A stretch of 64,000 nt of DNA from Colwellia marinimaniae (GTDB lineage: Bacteria > Pseudomonadota > Gammaproteobacteria > Enterobacterales > Alteromonadaceae): positions 1 to 64,000 of the forward strand of contig NZ_BDQM01000020.1 in NCBI RefSeq assembly GCF_002207865.1, given 5' to 3'. The notes beneath the pieces are model-generated. The model saw nothing but the letters and a program-made list of their open reading frames with translations. It had not been told where the DNA came from and did no database searches. Below, one piece after another: positions 26,648 to 35,536 of this stretch. Both the position numbers and the translations under genes were made by a program. The first letter of the stretch is position 1; each line of letters starts with the position of its first letter.

Positions 26648-29575
26648 CTAAGCGATGGCCTCTGCATCTTGACTGATCGCTTGCACCGCTTGTTTAGTTT
26701 TACTTAATAGATTAATTTGTCTTTGCGCACTGTTATCTAATTCTTGATTGCTTAGCAAGGTCCGCCAACGCTGACATAGTTGCAATAAATATTCTGCCGC
26801 AAGTATTTTACCGTTAACCCCTAAGGCTTGAATAGCTAGTGCAACGTTTTTATCATCGTTCATGGTAAAGGCTTGACTTAATTGCGCCACTAATTCGCTA
26901 TTTTCTGTGGTATATTCCTCTAGCATATAAAGCGCTATCTCAGCCGTGCCTTGATGTTGCACATAACGGTCAAAATTAAAACTTGGCAAATCGGCCATTG
27001 TCGCTGACAAAGTACTTTCAGCTTGTTGGTCGCTAAAGGCAAAGCTTTTAACCGGTATTACTTGGCTTTTATTGTTGCTACTGAATGCGTCACTGACCTG
27101 CTCGTTGAGCCAAGGTTGCATGGCGATAATTAAGTCATCGATACTACTGTTAGCAGTTAACTCACCAACAAGCCAGTGAGCATAAGCCTCAGTTTTATTA
27201 GCTAAAACAACTGAGCTGTCCAAGCTGAAAACGCCTCTCTTTAAGGCAAGATTTTCCGAGGTTTTGTCACCTTCGTCCACCATGAAATGGGTAAAAGCCT
27301 GACAGTTAATTTCTGTCAACAACACAGCAAAGCGTCCACTTTGCCAATTTTCTTGTAACATTAATTCGCAACTAACAAAAGTCGTTTGTAAGCCCATAGC
27401 TTGCAACAATTGTTGCAAACGTTGATATTTATTAGGACTTTTTACCGCCAGCAACACCTCTATAGGCATAGCAATATATTTAGCGGCTAAGGCTGTACAA
27501 GCTTGTTCAATACCTGTTACATACCCGGGTAATGACAATATCGGATGACTTTCTTGCTGTTTACTGTTGGTAACCGCTAACGGCAGAGTGAAACTGAGCT
27601 GATAACCTTGCTCAGTTAAATTTGCACTGACATTATGACCATGCTGGTAGCGTAATAAGCTATTAAAATACTCACCAATTTCACTTTGCTCGGCGCTTTC
27701 ATCATTAAAGCTTTGCAGTACTGGCGGCAGTTGCCTAATTTCACCAGTAGCATGGACATGACCGGTAAAACATATTTCCTCTTGGCCATTATTTTTATCG
27801 ACTAAGCGCAAGTTTAGCGCTAATTCACTCTCTGTTTTCTGGGAAAATAACAGGCGGATAAAAATGCGAAACATCTCGACAAAGAGTTCTGCATCTAGGT
27901 TTACTTCAGCAATAATATTTTTATCAAGATTCAGTCGTAAGGTGTTTTTATCGAGTAATAACTTATTCTCTAGATTAAATAAAACAGCCTGAATTAGAGC
28001 AACCAGATTGACATCGCTCAAGGTCAGTACCGCGTCACTACTTTGCCAGTAACGATAACAACTAGCTTGTCTTAACTTTCGAACTAGGTCTCGCCCTTGC
28101 TGGTGAGCATGATACAAATAATTTTCTTCCGCACTAGGCTCATGTTCACTGCTAGTGTGAATGGTGGCGCTACTGCCTAATAGTACTAATTGTTTTATAA
28201 CGGTTGAGTACAGAGTTTTACCACGTTGTTGTTCAAGCAATATTTGTATTTGATAATCTTGCGAAGTCTTAACCTTATTCAGCGCTAATTCGAGCTTTAA
28301 TTGCTCTTGTGTAGCCTTATTATTAACAATTAGCTGTTCAAGTTGCTGATTTTTATCACTCAGCGCTAGATACTCTATCTCGCTATAATTACTAGCCTTT
28401 ATTTGTTGTATTTTCTTTATCAGTTGCTCAGTTTCCTCAGTAGCAAAGTGATATTTATTAAACGGCATAGAGTTACTGCTATCATTTATCGGTAACTGCG
28501 CACCCTCTAAGGCGCGACCAATACAGTTGACACTGTATTGGCTAACCAGCTTAATTTTTATTCGAACTAAACACAGCAAGACAAAAATGCTCACTAAGCT
28601 AGCAACAAATACGCATAACTGCCATATGGATAATTGCTTGTTCGTGATAACGTCTATATCTGCACTTACATTATGATTAATTACTGGATTAGCTAAGACG
28701 CTAGCAAGAATACGGTGTAATTGTTGCTGCTGGGAGACGAGTTGTTGCTGATAGTCAGCCATTAAGCGTAAAGAGCCTTGCCACTTTACCAACAAACCCG
28801 CGGTTAAAATTAGGTCTTCAAAACGAATAAGATCTCGAACAATATCGGCCAAACTCTGCCTCTCACCCGGCTGACTCGCTATTTTCTTGGCATAATCAGT
28901 AACAAATATTTCATCTACTTTCTGGCGTAACTGCTCGAATACCCCAAGCGAAGTTTGTAAATTCAAGGGCATTAGCATAGTAACTATGCTGGTTAATTGC
29001 TTTTCTACTTTCGATAATAATTGTACTTGATGAGAGTCAAGGTATTGATTAGTTGATTGAATTGCTAGGGCATCAAGTAAGGTATCAAGTTGAATTAAAG
29101 TTTTATTTTTTAAGCGGGTATTACTTGGTTGGCTAGCTTCAATGCGGGTAATGAGATTCGTGACAACATTATTTTTGGAAAACCATTGTTGGTAAGTATT
29201 TTTATACTGAGATTGTAATAAGGACAACTTTTTACTTTGCAAAGAAAGTTGTTGTTGCAAGGGCATTAATTTATCTGCATTAGCGTTTAGCAATATTTCA
29301 TCAATAAGCTTATTCGCGTTGATCAGGTAGGTTAGTTGTAAAAACTGATTTTGTAATGGTAGTAGCTGTTCCGTTATTAACGCGTGGGATTGTTTAGCTT
29401 GTTGAGATGCAAACCATAGTGCAGAAGATAATGCGGCCACAACAAGCAAGAATATGGCCAAAAAATATACGGTGAAATATTGATAAAATGACTTATTAGC
29501 TATTTTACTATCTTGCTCAAGTACTTGCTTACCAGGTAAGTTGTTAGTATTTTTATCCGTTTTATTGGTAGTCAT
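26648..29575 (-). CDS. Degenerate hybrid sensor histidine kinase-like protein
   Basis: This 975-residue protein has TM1 at about 34-56, a helical, Gln- and Leu-rich periplasmic domain of roughly 260 residues (TorS/NarX-like helical bundle), and TM2 at about 316-338. A cytoplasmic coiled coil follows (about 380-450), then a region in the position of a kinase core, a receiver-like domain and a C-terminal HPt-like helical bundle. None of the catalytic marks is visible. There is no HELRTPL-type H-box and no clear N or G boxes. In the receiver-like domain the aligned phosphoacceptor segment reads VLLTEINCQ rather than a D-containing motif. The HPt-like segment ALAIQALGVNGKILAA has no histidine. 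It may be a signalling scaffold or a decaying sensor. The ORF is intact and long, which argues for selection. Confidence 0.6.
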   Translation of the reverse strand: MTTNKTDKNTNNLPGKQVLEQDSKIANKSFYQYFTVYFLAIFLLVVAALSSALWFASQQAKQSHALITEQLLPLQNQFLQLTYLINANKLIDEILLNANADKLMPLQQQLSLQSKKLSLLQSQYKNTYQQWFSKNNVVTNLITRIEASQPSNTRLKNKTLIQLDTLLDALAIQSTNQYLDSHQVQLLSKVEKQLTSIVTMLMPLNLQTSLGVFEQLRQKVDEIFVTDYAKKIASQPGERQSLADIVRDLIRFEDLILTAGLLVKWQGSLRLMADYQQQLVSQQQQLHRILASVLANPVINHNVSADIDVITNKQLSIWQLCVFVASLVSIFVLLCLVRIKIKLVSQYSVNCIGRALEGAQLPINDSSNSMPFNKYHFATEETEQLIKKIQQIKASNYSEIEYLALSDKNQQLEQLIVNNKATQEQLKLELALNKVKTSQDYQIQILLEQQRGKTLYSTVIKQLVLLGSSATIHTSSEHEPSAEENYLYHAHQQGRDLVRKLRQASCYRYWQSSDAVLTLSDVNLVALIQAVLFNLENKLLLDKNTLRLNLDKNIIAEVNLDAELFVEMFRIFIRLLFSQKTESELALNLRLVDKNNGQEEICFTGHVHATGEIRQLPPVLQSFNDESAEQSEIGEYFNSLLRYQHGHNVSANLTEQGYQLSFTLPLAVTNSKQQESHPILSLPGYVTGIEQACTALAAKYIAMPIEVLLAVKSPNKYQRLQQLLQAMGLQTTFVSCELMLQENWQSGRFAVLLTEINCQAFTHFMVDEGDKTSENLALKRGVFSLDSSVVLANKTEAYAHWLVGELTANSSIDDLIIAMQPWLNEQVSDAFSSNNKSQVIPVKSFAFSDQQAESTLSATMADLPSFNFDRYVQHQGTAEIALYMLEEYTTENSELVAQLSQAFTMNDDKNVALAIQALGVNGKILAAEYLLQLCQRWRTLLSNQELDNSAQRQINLLSKTKQAVQAISQDAEAIA

Positions 29576-29667
29576 TATTCATCAACATAGTTCAGCTCCA
29601 TTGAACGATATTTTATACCATATAGCCTAGTAAGACATTAAGCTTTGCTACTTTTGTTTAGTCTTTT

Positions 29668-30156
29668 TTAACGCTTTTTTTTACTGACCCATGCCCATTC
29701 CATCTGACACTCTATCGGGGTTTGTCCCGATTCATCCTTAATGGTTACAGGCACCAAGACACTACCTTTATCCTCACGTTCAATGAGTTCAATCTGCTCA
29801 GCAGTTAATTGCGCCACAGCAGTTAAACTACCTTGCATACGTCGTTGATAATTTACTTGCATTGACTTTAATAACGGTAACTTTGAGTTAGGTACATTCA
29901 TACCAAAAACAATACCCGTTGCTGACTCTGCTAATACCGCGGCAGCGATTGCATGTATGCCACCAATATGATTTTGCACATTTTTTTTATTAGCTAAAGA
30001 CAACTGAGTTTTATGCTTAGTGATCTCAATAATCTTAATACCACTGGTCCCGGCAAATTTAACTTTGCTGGTGAATAACTTTGTTAAAAGAAATGAACGC
30101 ATAAAGCTAGGGGCTGAGTTGATTTTTGATACTATATTATTAAACTGGTTAGCCAT
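29668..30156 (-). CDS. DUF4442 hotdog-fold protein (putative thioesterase)
   Basis: This 162-residue protein belongs to the hotdog superfamily. VQNHIGGIHAIAAAVLAESATGIVFGM is the central helix and adjoining strand typical of DUF4442/PaaI-like proteins. It probably acts on acyl-CoA thioesters in the cytoplasm. The Asp or Glu used for catalysis in PaaI is not obvious, so activity is inferred only from the fold. It is leftward, 92 bp upstream of the large sensor gene; a shared function is not evident. Confidence 0.75.
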   Translation of the reverse strand: MANQFNNIVSKINSAPSFMRSFLLTKLFTSKVKFAGTSGIKIIEITKHKTQLSLANKKNVQNHIGGIHAIAAAVLAESATGIVFGMNVPNSKLPLLKSMQVNYQRRMQGSLTAVAQLTAEQIELIEREDKGSVLVPVTIKDESGQTPIECQMEWAWVSKKKR

Positions 30157-30295
30157 AAGTAGAGTCTTTCATAAATTAATTGATATTGGCATTGTTATCC
30201 ATACTGGTCAGACCTGCAAGTAAATTATGTTATTCAACTGCTAGCTATGATCCACAAGCTCAAAATCAAATTAACCGTGGCAGCAACAGTAAAAC

Positions 30296-30775
30296 TTACT
30301 GGTCTAATAACCCCTGCAGTTGCTTAAGGTAAAACTCGGAAAACACCTGAATGCCATGCTGGCGCAGTAGCTTGGTAGTAATACCTTCGCCAACAATCTT
30401 TTGCTGACTAAAGGAACCATCATAAATGGTATTGCTACCACAGGATGGACTCGATTCTTTTAGTAAGGCAAAACGAATATTATGCTGCTGGCATAACCTT
30501 AAAGCTTGCTGAGCTCCTTGTGAAAATTGTTGACTGACATCAACTGAATCAATGGTAATCACTTGCAGTGTTTTTGGGTTTATTTCTGCTGGCGGCCTTG
30601 GCACAGGTAAACCTGATATAACCTCAGGGCATACGGAAATTAACCGGCCTTGAGATTGCCATTGGCTTAGCAATTGACTTGCTAAAGCTTTTACTTCGCC
30701 GTTATAGCGTACTCTTTCACCTAGAAAGCAGGCACTGATCAAAATCTTATCAAAACATTGTTTGTTGCTGGCCAT
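30296..30775 (-). CDS. DUF523 domain protein
   Basis: This 159-residue DUF523 (YbbK-like) protein has the family landmarks ILISACFLGERVRYNG, VCPEVISGLPVPRPPAE and LLKESSPSCGS, with conserved cysteines in each block. The function of the family is not established. A ribosome site GAGGTAAG lies directly before the ATG. Just upstream on the same strand, 28 bp away, is a 52-residue ORF (30804-30962) that may be co-transcribed. Confidence 0.85.
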   Translation of the reverse strand: MASNKQCFDKILISACFLGERVRYNGEVKALASQLLSQWQSQGRLISVCPEVISGLPVPRPPAEINPKTLQVITIDSVDVSQQFSQGAQQALRLCQQHNIRFALLKESSPSCGSNTIYDGSFSQQKIVGEGITTKLLRQHGIQVFSEFYLKQLQGLLDQ

Positions 30776-30803
30776 TACTTACCTCATGCCGAGTGCAGCT
30801 TAG

Positions 30804-30962
30804 CTAAATATTCGGTATTTTTGCTATCTCGCCAAGAGAAGCAAGTTTTTCTCGATCAGCGGCAATGTATTCTTGGTAGCCGTCATTTTCAAAATTAACG
30901 CTTAGATGCTTTGCTTGCCATGAAAACAACTTAATACTCTGTGACCTTGTTAAAGGGAACAT
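30804..30962 (-). CDS. Unannotated 52-residue small ORF
   Basis: The ORF reads ATG to TAG and encodes 52 residues, including FPLTRSQSIKLFSWQAKHL and GYQEYIAADREKLASLGEIA, with balanced, soluble, helix-forming composition. The frame stays open for 12 more codons upstream of the ATG and still reads plausibly. It may therefore be either a true small protein or the 3' remnant of a longer gene. No strong ribosome site precedes the ATG. It ends 28 bp before the DUF523 start on the same strand. Family not recognised. Confidence 0.45.
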   Translation of the reverse strand: MFPLTRSQSIKLFSWQAKHLSVNFENDGYQEYIAADREKLASLGEIAKIPNI

Positions 30963-31165
30963 AATGAAGCACTCTATTATCTGATCGTATATAGCTAATT
31001 ATACGATGAAAGTTTGATGTTAATCAGAGAGTTTGATAAAAAAAATCCACGACAAGTTAGTCTAATTTTCATATACTCAAGACAGAATTTTATCTTTGTA
31101 ACTCAAGTATCATGCTAGCATTTTACCTTGGTTACAAATACCTTTGAACCAAAGAGAGTGAAACT

Positions 31166-31468
31166 ATGAATAAACTTATGCTTGCTGTGGCAACAGCAAC
31201 AGTTATGATGGCATCTCCTGTATTTGCTGGCGACGCAGCAGCGGGTAAAGCAAAATCAATGATGTGCGCGGCTTGTCACGGACCTGCCGGTATTTCTGCA
31301 GTACCAACTTATCCTAACTTAGCCGGTCAAAAAGAAGCTTACCTTGTTAAGCAACTTACCGACTTTAAATCAGGAAAACGTAATGACCCAGTTATGAAAG
31401 GTATGGTTATGGCGCTTTCTGCTACTGATATAGAGAACTTAGCGGCTTACTACGCTAACCTGAAATAA
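31166..31468 (+). CDS. Periplasmic monohaem cytochrome c
   Basis: This is a 100-residue class I cytochrome c (c553/c5-like). A signal peptide spans 1-21 (cleavage after VFA). The haem is bound by CAACH (34-38). The axial methionine is probably in [10 protein letters not shown], and the C-terminal helix [12 protein letters not shown] is typical. It should shuttle electrons in the periplasm to terminal oxidases or other reductases. The gene is monocistronic, with a strong 17-bp terminator 35 bp after the stop. A ribosome site AGAGAG lies upstream of the ATG. Confidence 0.92.
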   Translation: MNKLMLAVATATVMMASPVFAGDAAAGKAKSMMCAACHGPAGISAVPTYPNLAGQKEAYLVKQLTDFKSGKRNDPVMKGMVMALSATDIENLAAYYANLK

Positions 31469-31502
31469 GCTTTCACTTTTTCAAATCTGGTAAAAGTCCT
31501 GT

Positions 31503-31542
31503 AAAAAGCCCCAGTTTAACTTAATTAAACTGGGGCTTTTTT
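31503..31542 (+). terminator. Terminator of the cytochrome c gene
   Basis: A 17-bp stem built around GCCCCAG / CTGGGGC is flanked by A and T tracts and has a 5-nt loop. It is one of the clearest terminators in the window. Confidence 0.9.
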
Positions 31543-31674
31543 GTCTGTGCTGCGCTATTCAATTGATGTTCATAACTCAATGCCAATTTACCTAAGCGGC
31601 AGCCTTACTCTTTAGTAACCATCTGACAATCAGTTACCTGCCCAAGCTAAAAACTGAGCAGCTAATTTTAGCCA

Positions 31675-31706
31675 CAAAAAAAGCCTCCCGTAGGAAGCTT
31701 TTTTTA
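31675..31706 (-). terminator. Terminator of the PEP-CTERM gene (bidirectional)
   Basis: The stem AAGCCTCC / GGAAGCTT has a 4-nt loop and one mismatch and is flanked by long A and T tracts. It lies 50 bp past the stop of the PEP-CTERM gene. Confidence 0.75.
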
Positions 31707-31756
31707 ATAGTTTATTGAGGCTATTGCTAGCTTGGCAACAAACTTAAATTTTTGAC

Positions 31757-32566
31757 TTAAGCTTTACGACGTGAAGCGCCAGCTAAGCCTAAAAGAGCTA
31801 AACCGAAGATAGCTAAGCTAGTAGGCTCTGGAACACTAGCAAATTGACCATTCATTGATCTAGAGTAACCGGTAGATGAAATTGCTGATTGTGTCATTAT
31901 AATATCAGAGCGGGTCTCTTGATAATCTAATGCAGCAACTACCTCAGCAATACCACCAATAACACTAAGTCCCATAGTAGAAAAGGTATTTGCTGTCGCT
32001 TCTACATAACTATCAATAGAGAATGAAGCCCAAAGTATGCCATTTGTTGCCTCTGTTACTTGATTATAAGCAGTTGAGCCAACAACAGTACCATTGCCAA
32101 AGTCACCAAGAGTAGTCTTTGTCTCCCATATGCCAAGGGCTGGGTTAAATATGTCCTCTGTACTAAAACTGTTATCTATATATACGTTCAACCACGCGTT
32201 ATCGGTATTGAAGCCCGAATCGGTAACAATAAGACCACCAAATGAAAACGTTAGTTCACAGACACTACAAACAGTAGGGTTAAATGTATAACCTACGCCG
32301 CGAGTATCAAAAAAACCACTGAATTCACCCACACCAACTAGCTCAGTATCCGTTACTCTAGTAGTAGCAACTGAATTTACATCGCCATTACTTTGTGTGC
32401 TGACACCTGTTGTAAACCACTGTTGAGAACTAGTTTCAGCCAAAATACCACCTGCGTGATCGGTCGCATCCCAAGTAATACCACCAACAGAAATTTCACC
32501 AGCAGAAGCAGCGGTACTTGCTAGCGCAATAGCAGAAGCCGCAATTATTTTTTTAAAGTGATTCAT
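31757..32566 (-). CDS. PEP-CTERM sorting-domain protein
   Basis: This 269-residue exported protein has a signal peptide (1-22, ending AASA). Its C-terminal sorting signal reads VPEPTSLAIFGLALLGLAG followed by the basic tail SRRKA. Such proteins are recognised by exosortase-type transpeptidases and delivered to the outer surface together with exopolysaccharide. The mature region is rich in Thr, Ser, Gly and Asn, contains the pair VCSVC, and has no catalytic motif. It is leftward and lies directly downstream of two PrsT-like genes. The exosortase itself is not in the window. Confidence 0.9.
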   Translation of the reverse strand: MNHFKKIIAASAIALASTAASAGEISVGGITWDATDHAGGILAETSSQQWFTTGVSTQSNGDVNSVATTRVTDTELVGVGEFSGFFDTRGVGYTFNPTVCSVCELTFSFGGLIVTDSGFNTDNAWLNVYIDNSFSTEDIFNPALGIWETKTTLGDFGNGTVVGSTAYNQVTEATNGILWASFSIDSYVEATANTFSTMGLSVIGGIAEVVAALDYQETRSDIIMTQSAISSTGYSRSMNGQFASVPEPTSLAIFGLALLGLAGASRRKA

Positions 32567-32779
32567 TATATCTTTACCCTTAAGTGTAGTTATATCATTG
32601 CTGTTTTATGCTTGTTGGCATTTAATCAGCTTGGCCAATAAGCCATCTGCAACTTGTTAAGCATCAAGCGTGCCAAGACAACTAAACACATAAAATACAG
32701 AGACTTACATAAGGTTAAAACTGTACTGCTTTTACAGTGTAAAATTTACTGACACAAGATAACAAATCTATCGTTGCTA

Positions 32780-35404
32780 CTACTTTTCATCTTGGCGTAG
32801 CTGAACAAGCGCCTTAGCTTCAGCTAAGCTTGCTTTTACTTCCGTACTTATAGAGCCTTTAGCCAAGGCATCTTCAAGTACTGATATAGCTTTAGTTAAC
32901 TCACTATTGGCAACCAATATTACACCGTATGATTCTTGTATGGCTAAATTATCACCCTGTAACTGTTTTGCTTTTTCAATATTTTTTAGTGCTGTCTTAA
33001 CTTGTCCTATTTTGTATTGATTCCAGGCAAGGTTATTAAATATCAGTGCGTTCTTTGGCGAGGATTTAGACAAAGATAAATACTGCACTATTTTTTTATC
33101 TCTATCTTGTGTGCTATATAAGCTAGCCAGAAATAAACGTACTTGCTCATTGCTAGGATTTCTTTCAATAAAGGTTTCTAGTAACCTTTCAGCTTCACTG
33201 GCTTGCCCTGAAAATTTAAGTGCCCGAGTTAGCGCTATCAGGTTTATTTGATTCGCTTTTATCTCATAAGCCGCAGCAAAGGCATCAACAGCTGCAGAGT
33301 ACTTTTTCTCATACAGCGCTATTTCACCGGCTACCATGTCTAATAGATGATGGGTAACCTGTTTGTTTTTTAATTTTTCAAGTATTGCCTTGGCTGCGGC
33401 GAGGTTATTATTTTTAGCTTCAAGGTAAGTCAGTAGCACAGCAACCCTGTCAACTTCCTTATGATAGCCATAAGCTTTACGCGCTTGCACCAATGCCTGA
33501 GAGTACTGTCTTAAACTACTTAAGGTTCCGATATAACGTACATTTAGCAGTATGTTCTCAGGTTCTATGGCAAGCCCTTGAGCAAAAGCCAGACTCGATT
33601 TTTTAGCATTTTGTTGTTGTAAATAACTATCACCTAGTACCATATAATAAGATGACGTTAATTTTACCTCTGTTGAAATTTGTTCTAATACAGTGATAGC
33701 TTCAGTGATTTGCTTATTTATTCGGAAACTTTGTGCAAGGGCAATAGTCAATTTCAAGCTATCTCGGTATTCATGACTTGATAAAAGTACGATTACATCT
33801 TTTGAAATTTTTTCATCATTAGCAAGTGAGATGAGATTTTTTAACGCGCCATGATGCTCTGGAGCATTGGCCAGTACTCGCTTATATAATACTAATGCTG
33901 CTTGAGTCTGATTGTTTTTTTGTTTTAACAATGCCAAATTGAACAAACTAGCAACATTTTCTGGTTTTAATAGTAAAACTTGTGCAAAACTTTCTTCTGC
34001 TTTTGCATCCTCCTTGTGCTTAACATAAATAATACCTTGTAATAGTAAACCTAAGTATTTGCTTTCATTTGCTAACTTCAACTCCTCCGCTATTTGTTGG
34101 GCTTGAATATCTTGATCTTTTTTCAAATACCCTATCGCTAGTGCTAACTGATTATCTACAAGTTGTAAGCCTTGCTGTATCACATTGGCTTCTGTTAATG
34201 CGCTACTTTTACTTCTCGGCAATTGTTTAGATTTTTCGATTAAAGCTAAAGCAGTATCGAGTTCTCCGATACTGATTAAGTTCGAGGTGGTAGCTGCGAG
34301 TAAGTTAACATCATCCGTTGTTAGCTCTTCAAGCTCAGAAAAGCTTTCTGCTGTTTCACTATAATAGCCAAGCTTAAATTTAATAACGCTTAATAATTTT
34401 TTTACCGGGTGAGTATTAATCAAATATTTATCAATTGCTATTAAGTTAATATAAGCTTGTTCAATATCCCCTAATTGATAGGAACTAACACCCAAAATAA
34501 GCCTAGCAATAGCTGCATCTTTCTTATGGTATATAACCTTATTGGCATAATTTCTTGCGCCGATATAATTTTTTTTCTGATACTCAAGTTGTGCTTTAAA
34601 TTGCAAAGCTAAGGCAGAGTCTTTGAAGGCTTTTAGTAACGAATCTGTGATTACATTCGCTTGTTCAAATTTCTCAGCCTTTATTAGGCTATCGGCTAAA
34701 ATGAAACGTATATTATTATCTTGTGGATGATAGTTAAGGTAAAGCGAAAAAGCCTGACTTGCTTGTTCAAAATCCTTTATCGCAAAAGATAAATAGCCCT
34801 GCAGCAGCGATGCTTCGGAAAAATCTGCATGTGTTGCTAACAAGGTATTGATCTGCTCTAGACCTTCTGCAAACTTTCTTTCACTGTAGAGTAAATAAAC
34901 ACTAGCCAGTTGACTAAAAGCTTCATTTTGATTAATCGCGGCCGCTTGAGCAAAGTAATCCTGTGCTTTAGTTACTTCTCCCTCTGCTAAGGCACTCATG
35001 CCAGCAAAAGTCAAAATCACTATATAGTCATTATCATTAAGATCTTCACTTGCTTTGACCAATTGTTCAACATCAGAAAATTTATCTACCCGTGTTTTTA
35101 CTTGCGCAAGTAAGGCCGCTGTTTGGCTAAAGCTTGCGCCAAGCTGTACCGCTCTATCTAATTCTTTTTCTGCACTAATATAATTACCTTGATTCAGGTA
35201 TGCCTTGCCCAACCCTAACCTAGCATCCGCATCTTTAGGCGCTAATCGCACCGCATTTTTATAATCTATAATAGCCGTGGCATATTTTCCTTGCTGGCTA
35301 AACGCATTGGCACTGGCCATCAATTGTTCAGCCGTTTTTTGCTCACTACAAGCAATAAGATTAAGCGCTAAGGCTAATGCTGATGTTATTATTATTTTAT
35401 TCAT
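32780..35404 (-). CDS. PrsT-like TPR lipoprotein (second copy)
   Basis: This 874-residue protein is a lipoprotein (lipobox NLIAC, Cys19) followed almost entirely by tetratricopeptide repeats; more than fifteen can be recognised by the alternating A-x-A-x-x-x-L-G pattern. It is a paralogue of the 35537 gene (both begin CSEQ and share layout) and matches the PrsT family associated with PEP-CTERM/XrtA exopolysaccharide systems. It probably binds other export proteins at the membrane. AAAGGA lies 6 nt before the ATG. The spacing of 133 bp to the upstream paralogue suggests separate or weakly coupled transcription. Confidence 0.85.
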   Translation of the reverse strand: MNKIIITSALALALNLIACSEQKTAEQLMASANAFSQQGKYATAIIDYKNAVRLAPKDADARLGLGKAYLNQGNYISAEKELDRAVQLGASFSQTAALLAQVKTRVDKFSDVEQLVKASEDLNDNDYIVILTFAGMSALAEGEVTKAQDYFAQAAAINQNEAFSQLASVYLLYSERKFAEGLEQINTLLATHADFSEASLLQGYLSFAIKDFEQASQAFSLYLNYHPQDNNIRFILADSLIKAEKFEQANVITDSLLKAFKDSALALQFKAQLEYQKKNYIGARNYANKVIYHKKDAAIARLILGVSSYQLGDIEQAYINLIAIDKYLINTHPVKKLLSVIKFKLGYYSETAESFSELEELTTDDVNLLAATTSNLISIGELDTALALIEKSKQLPRSKSSALTEANVIQQGLQLVDNQLALAIGYLKKDQDIQAQQIAEELKLANESKYLGLLLQGIIYVKHKEDAKAEESFAQVLLLKPENVASLFNLALLKQKNNQTQAALVLYKRVLANAPEHHGALKNLISLANDEKISKDVIVLLSSHEYRDSLKLTIALAQSFRINKQITEAITVLEQISTEVKLTSSYYMVLGDSYLQQQNAKKSSLAFAQGLAIEPENILLNVRYIGTLSSLRQYSQALVQARKAYGYHKEVDRVAVLLTYLEAKNNNLAAAKAILEKLKNKQVTHHLLDMVAGEIALYEKKYSAAVDAFAAAYEIKANQINLIALTRALKFSGQASEAERLLETFIERNPSNEQVRLFLASLYSTQDRDKKIVQYLSLSKSSPKNALIFNNLAWNQYKIGQVKTALKNIEKAKQLQGDNLAIQESYGVILVANSELTKAISVLEDALAKGSISTEVKASLAEAKALVQLRQDEK

Positions 35405-35494
35405 GAAAAATCCTTTATGAAATTCGAGCCAAACGGTTCAGTTACCGTAGAATAGATTGATAAATCAGCTAATATACTGGTAACAATAAAATAA

Positions 35495-35518
35495 AAGCGA
35501 CAGCTAACACAGTCGCTT
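35495..35518 (-). terminator. Short hairpin between the two PrsT-like genes
   Basis: AAGCGAC pairs with GTCGCTT around a 10-nt loop, 19 bp after the stop codon of the first PrsT-like gene. The leftward flank is only moderately T-rich, so partial termination is more likely than complete stop. Confidence 0.45.
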
Positions 35519-35536
35519 ATTGGCAAGGAAAAACAA

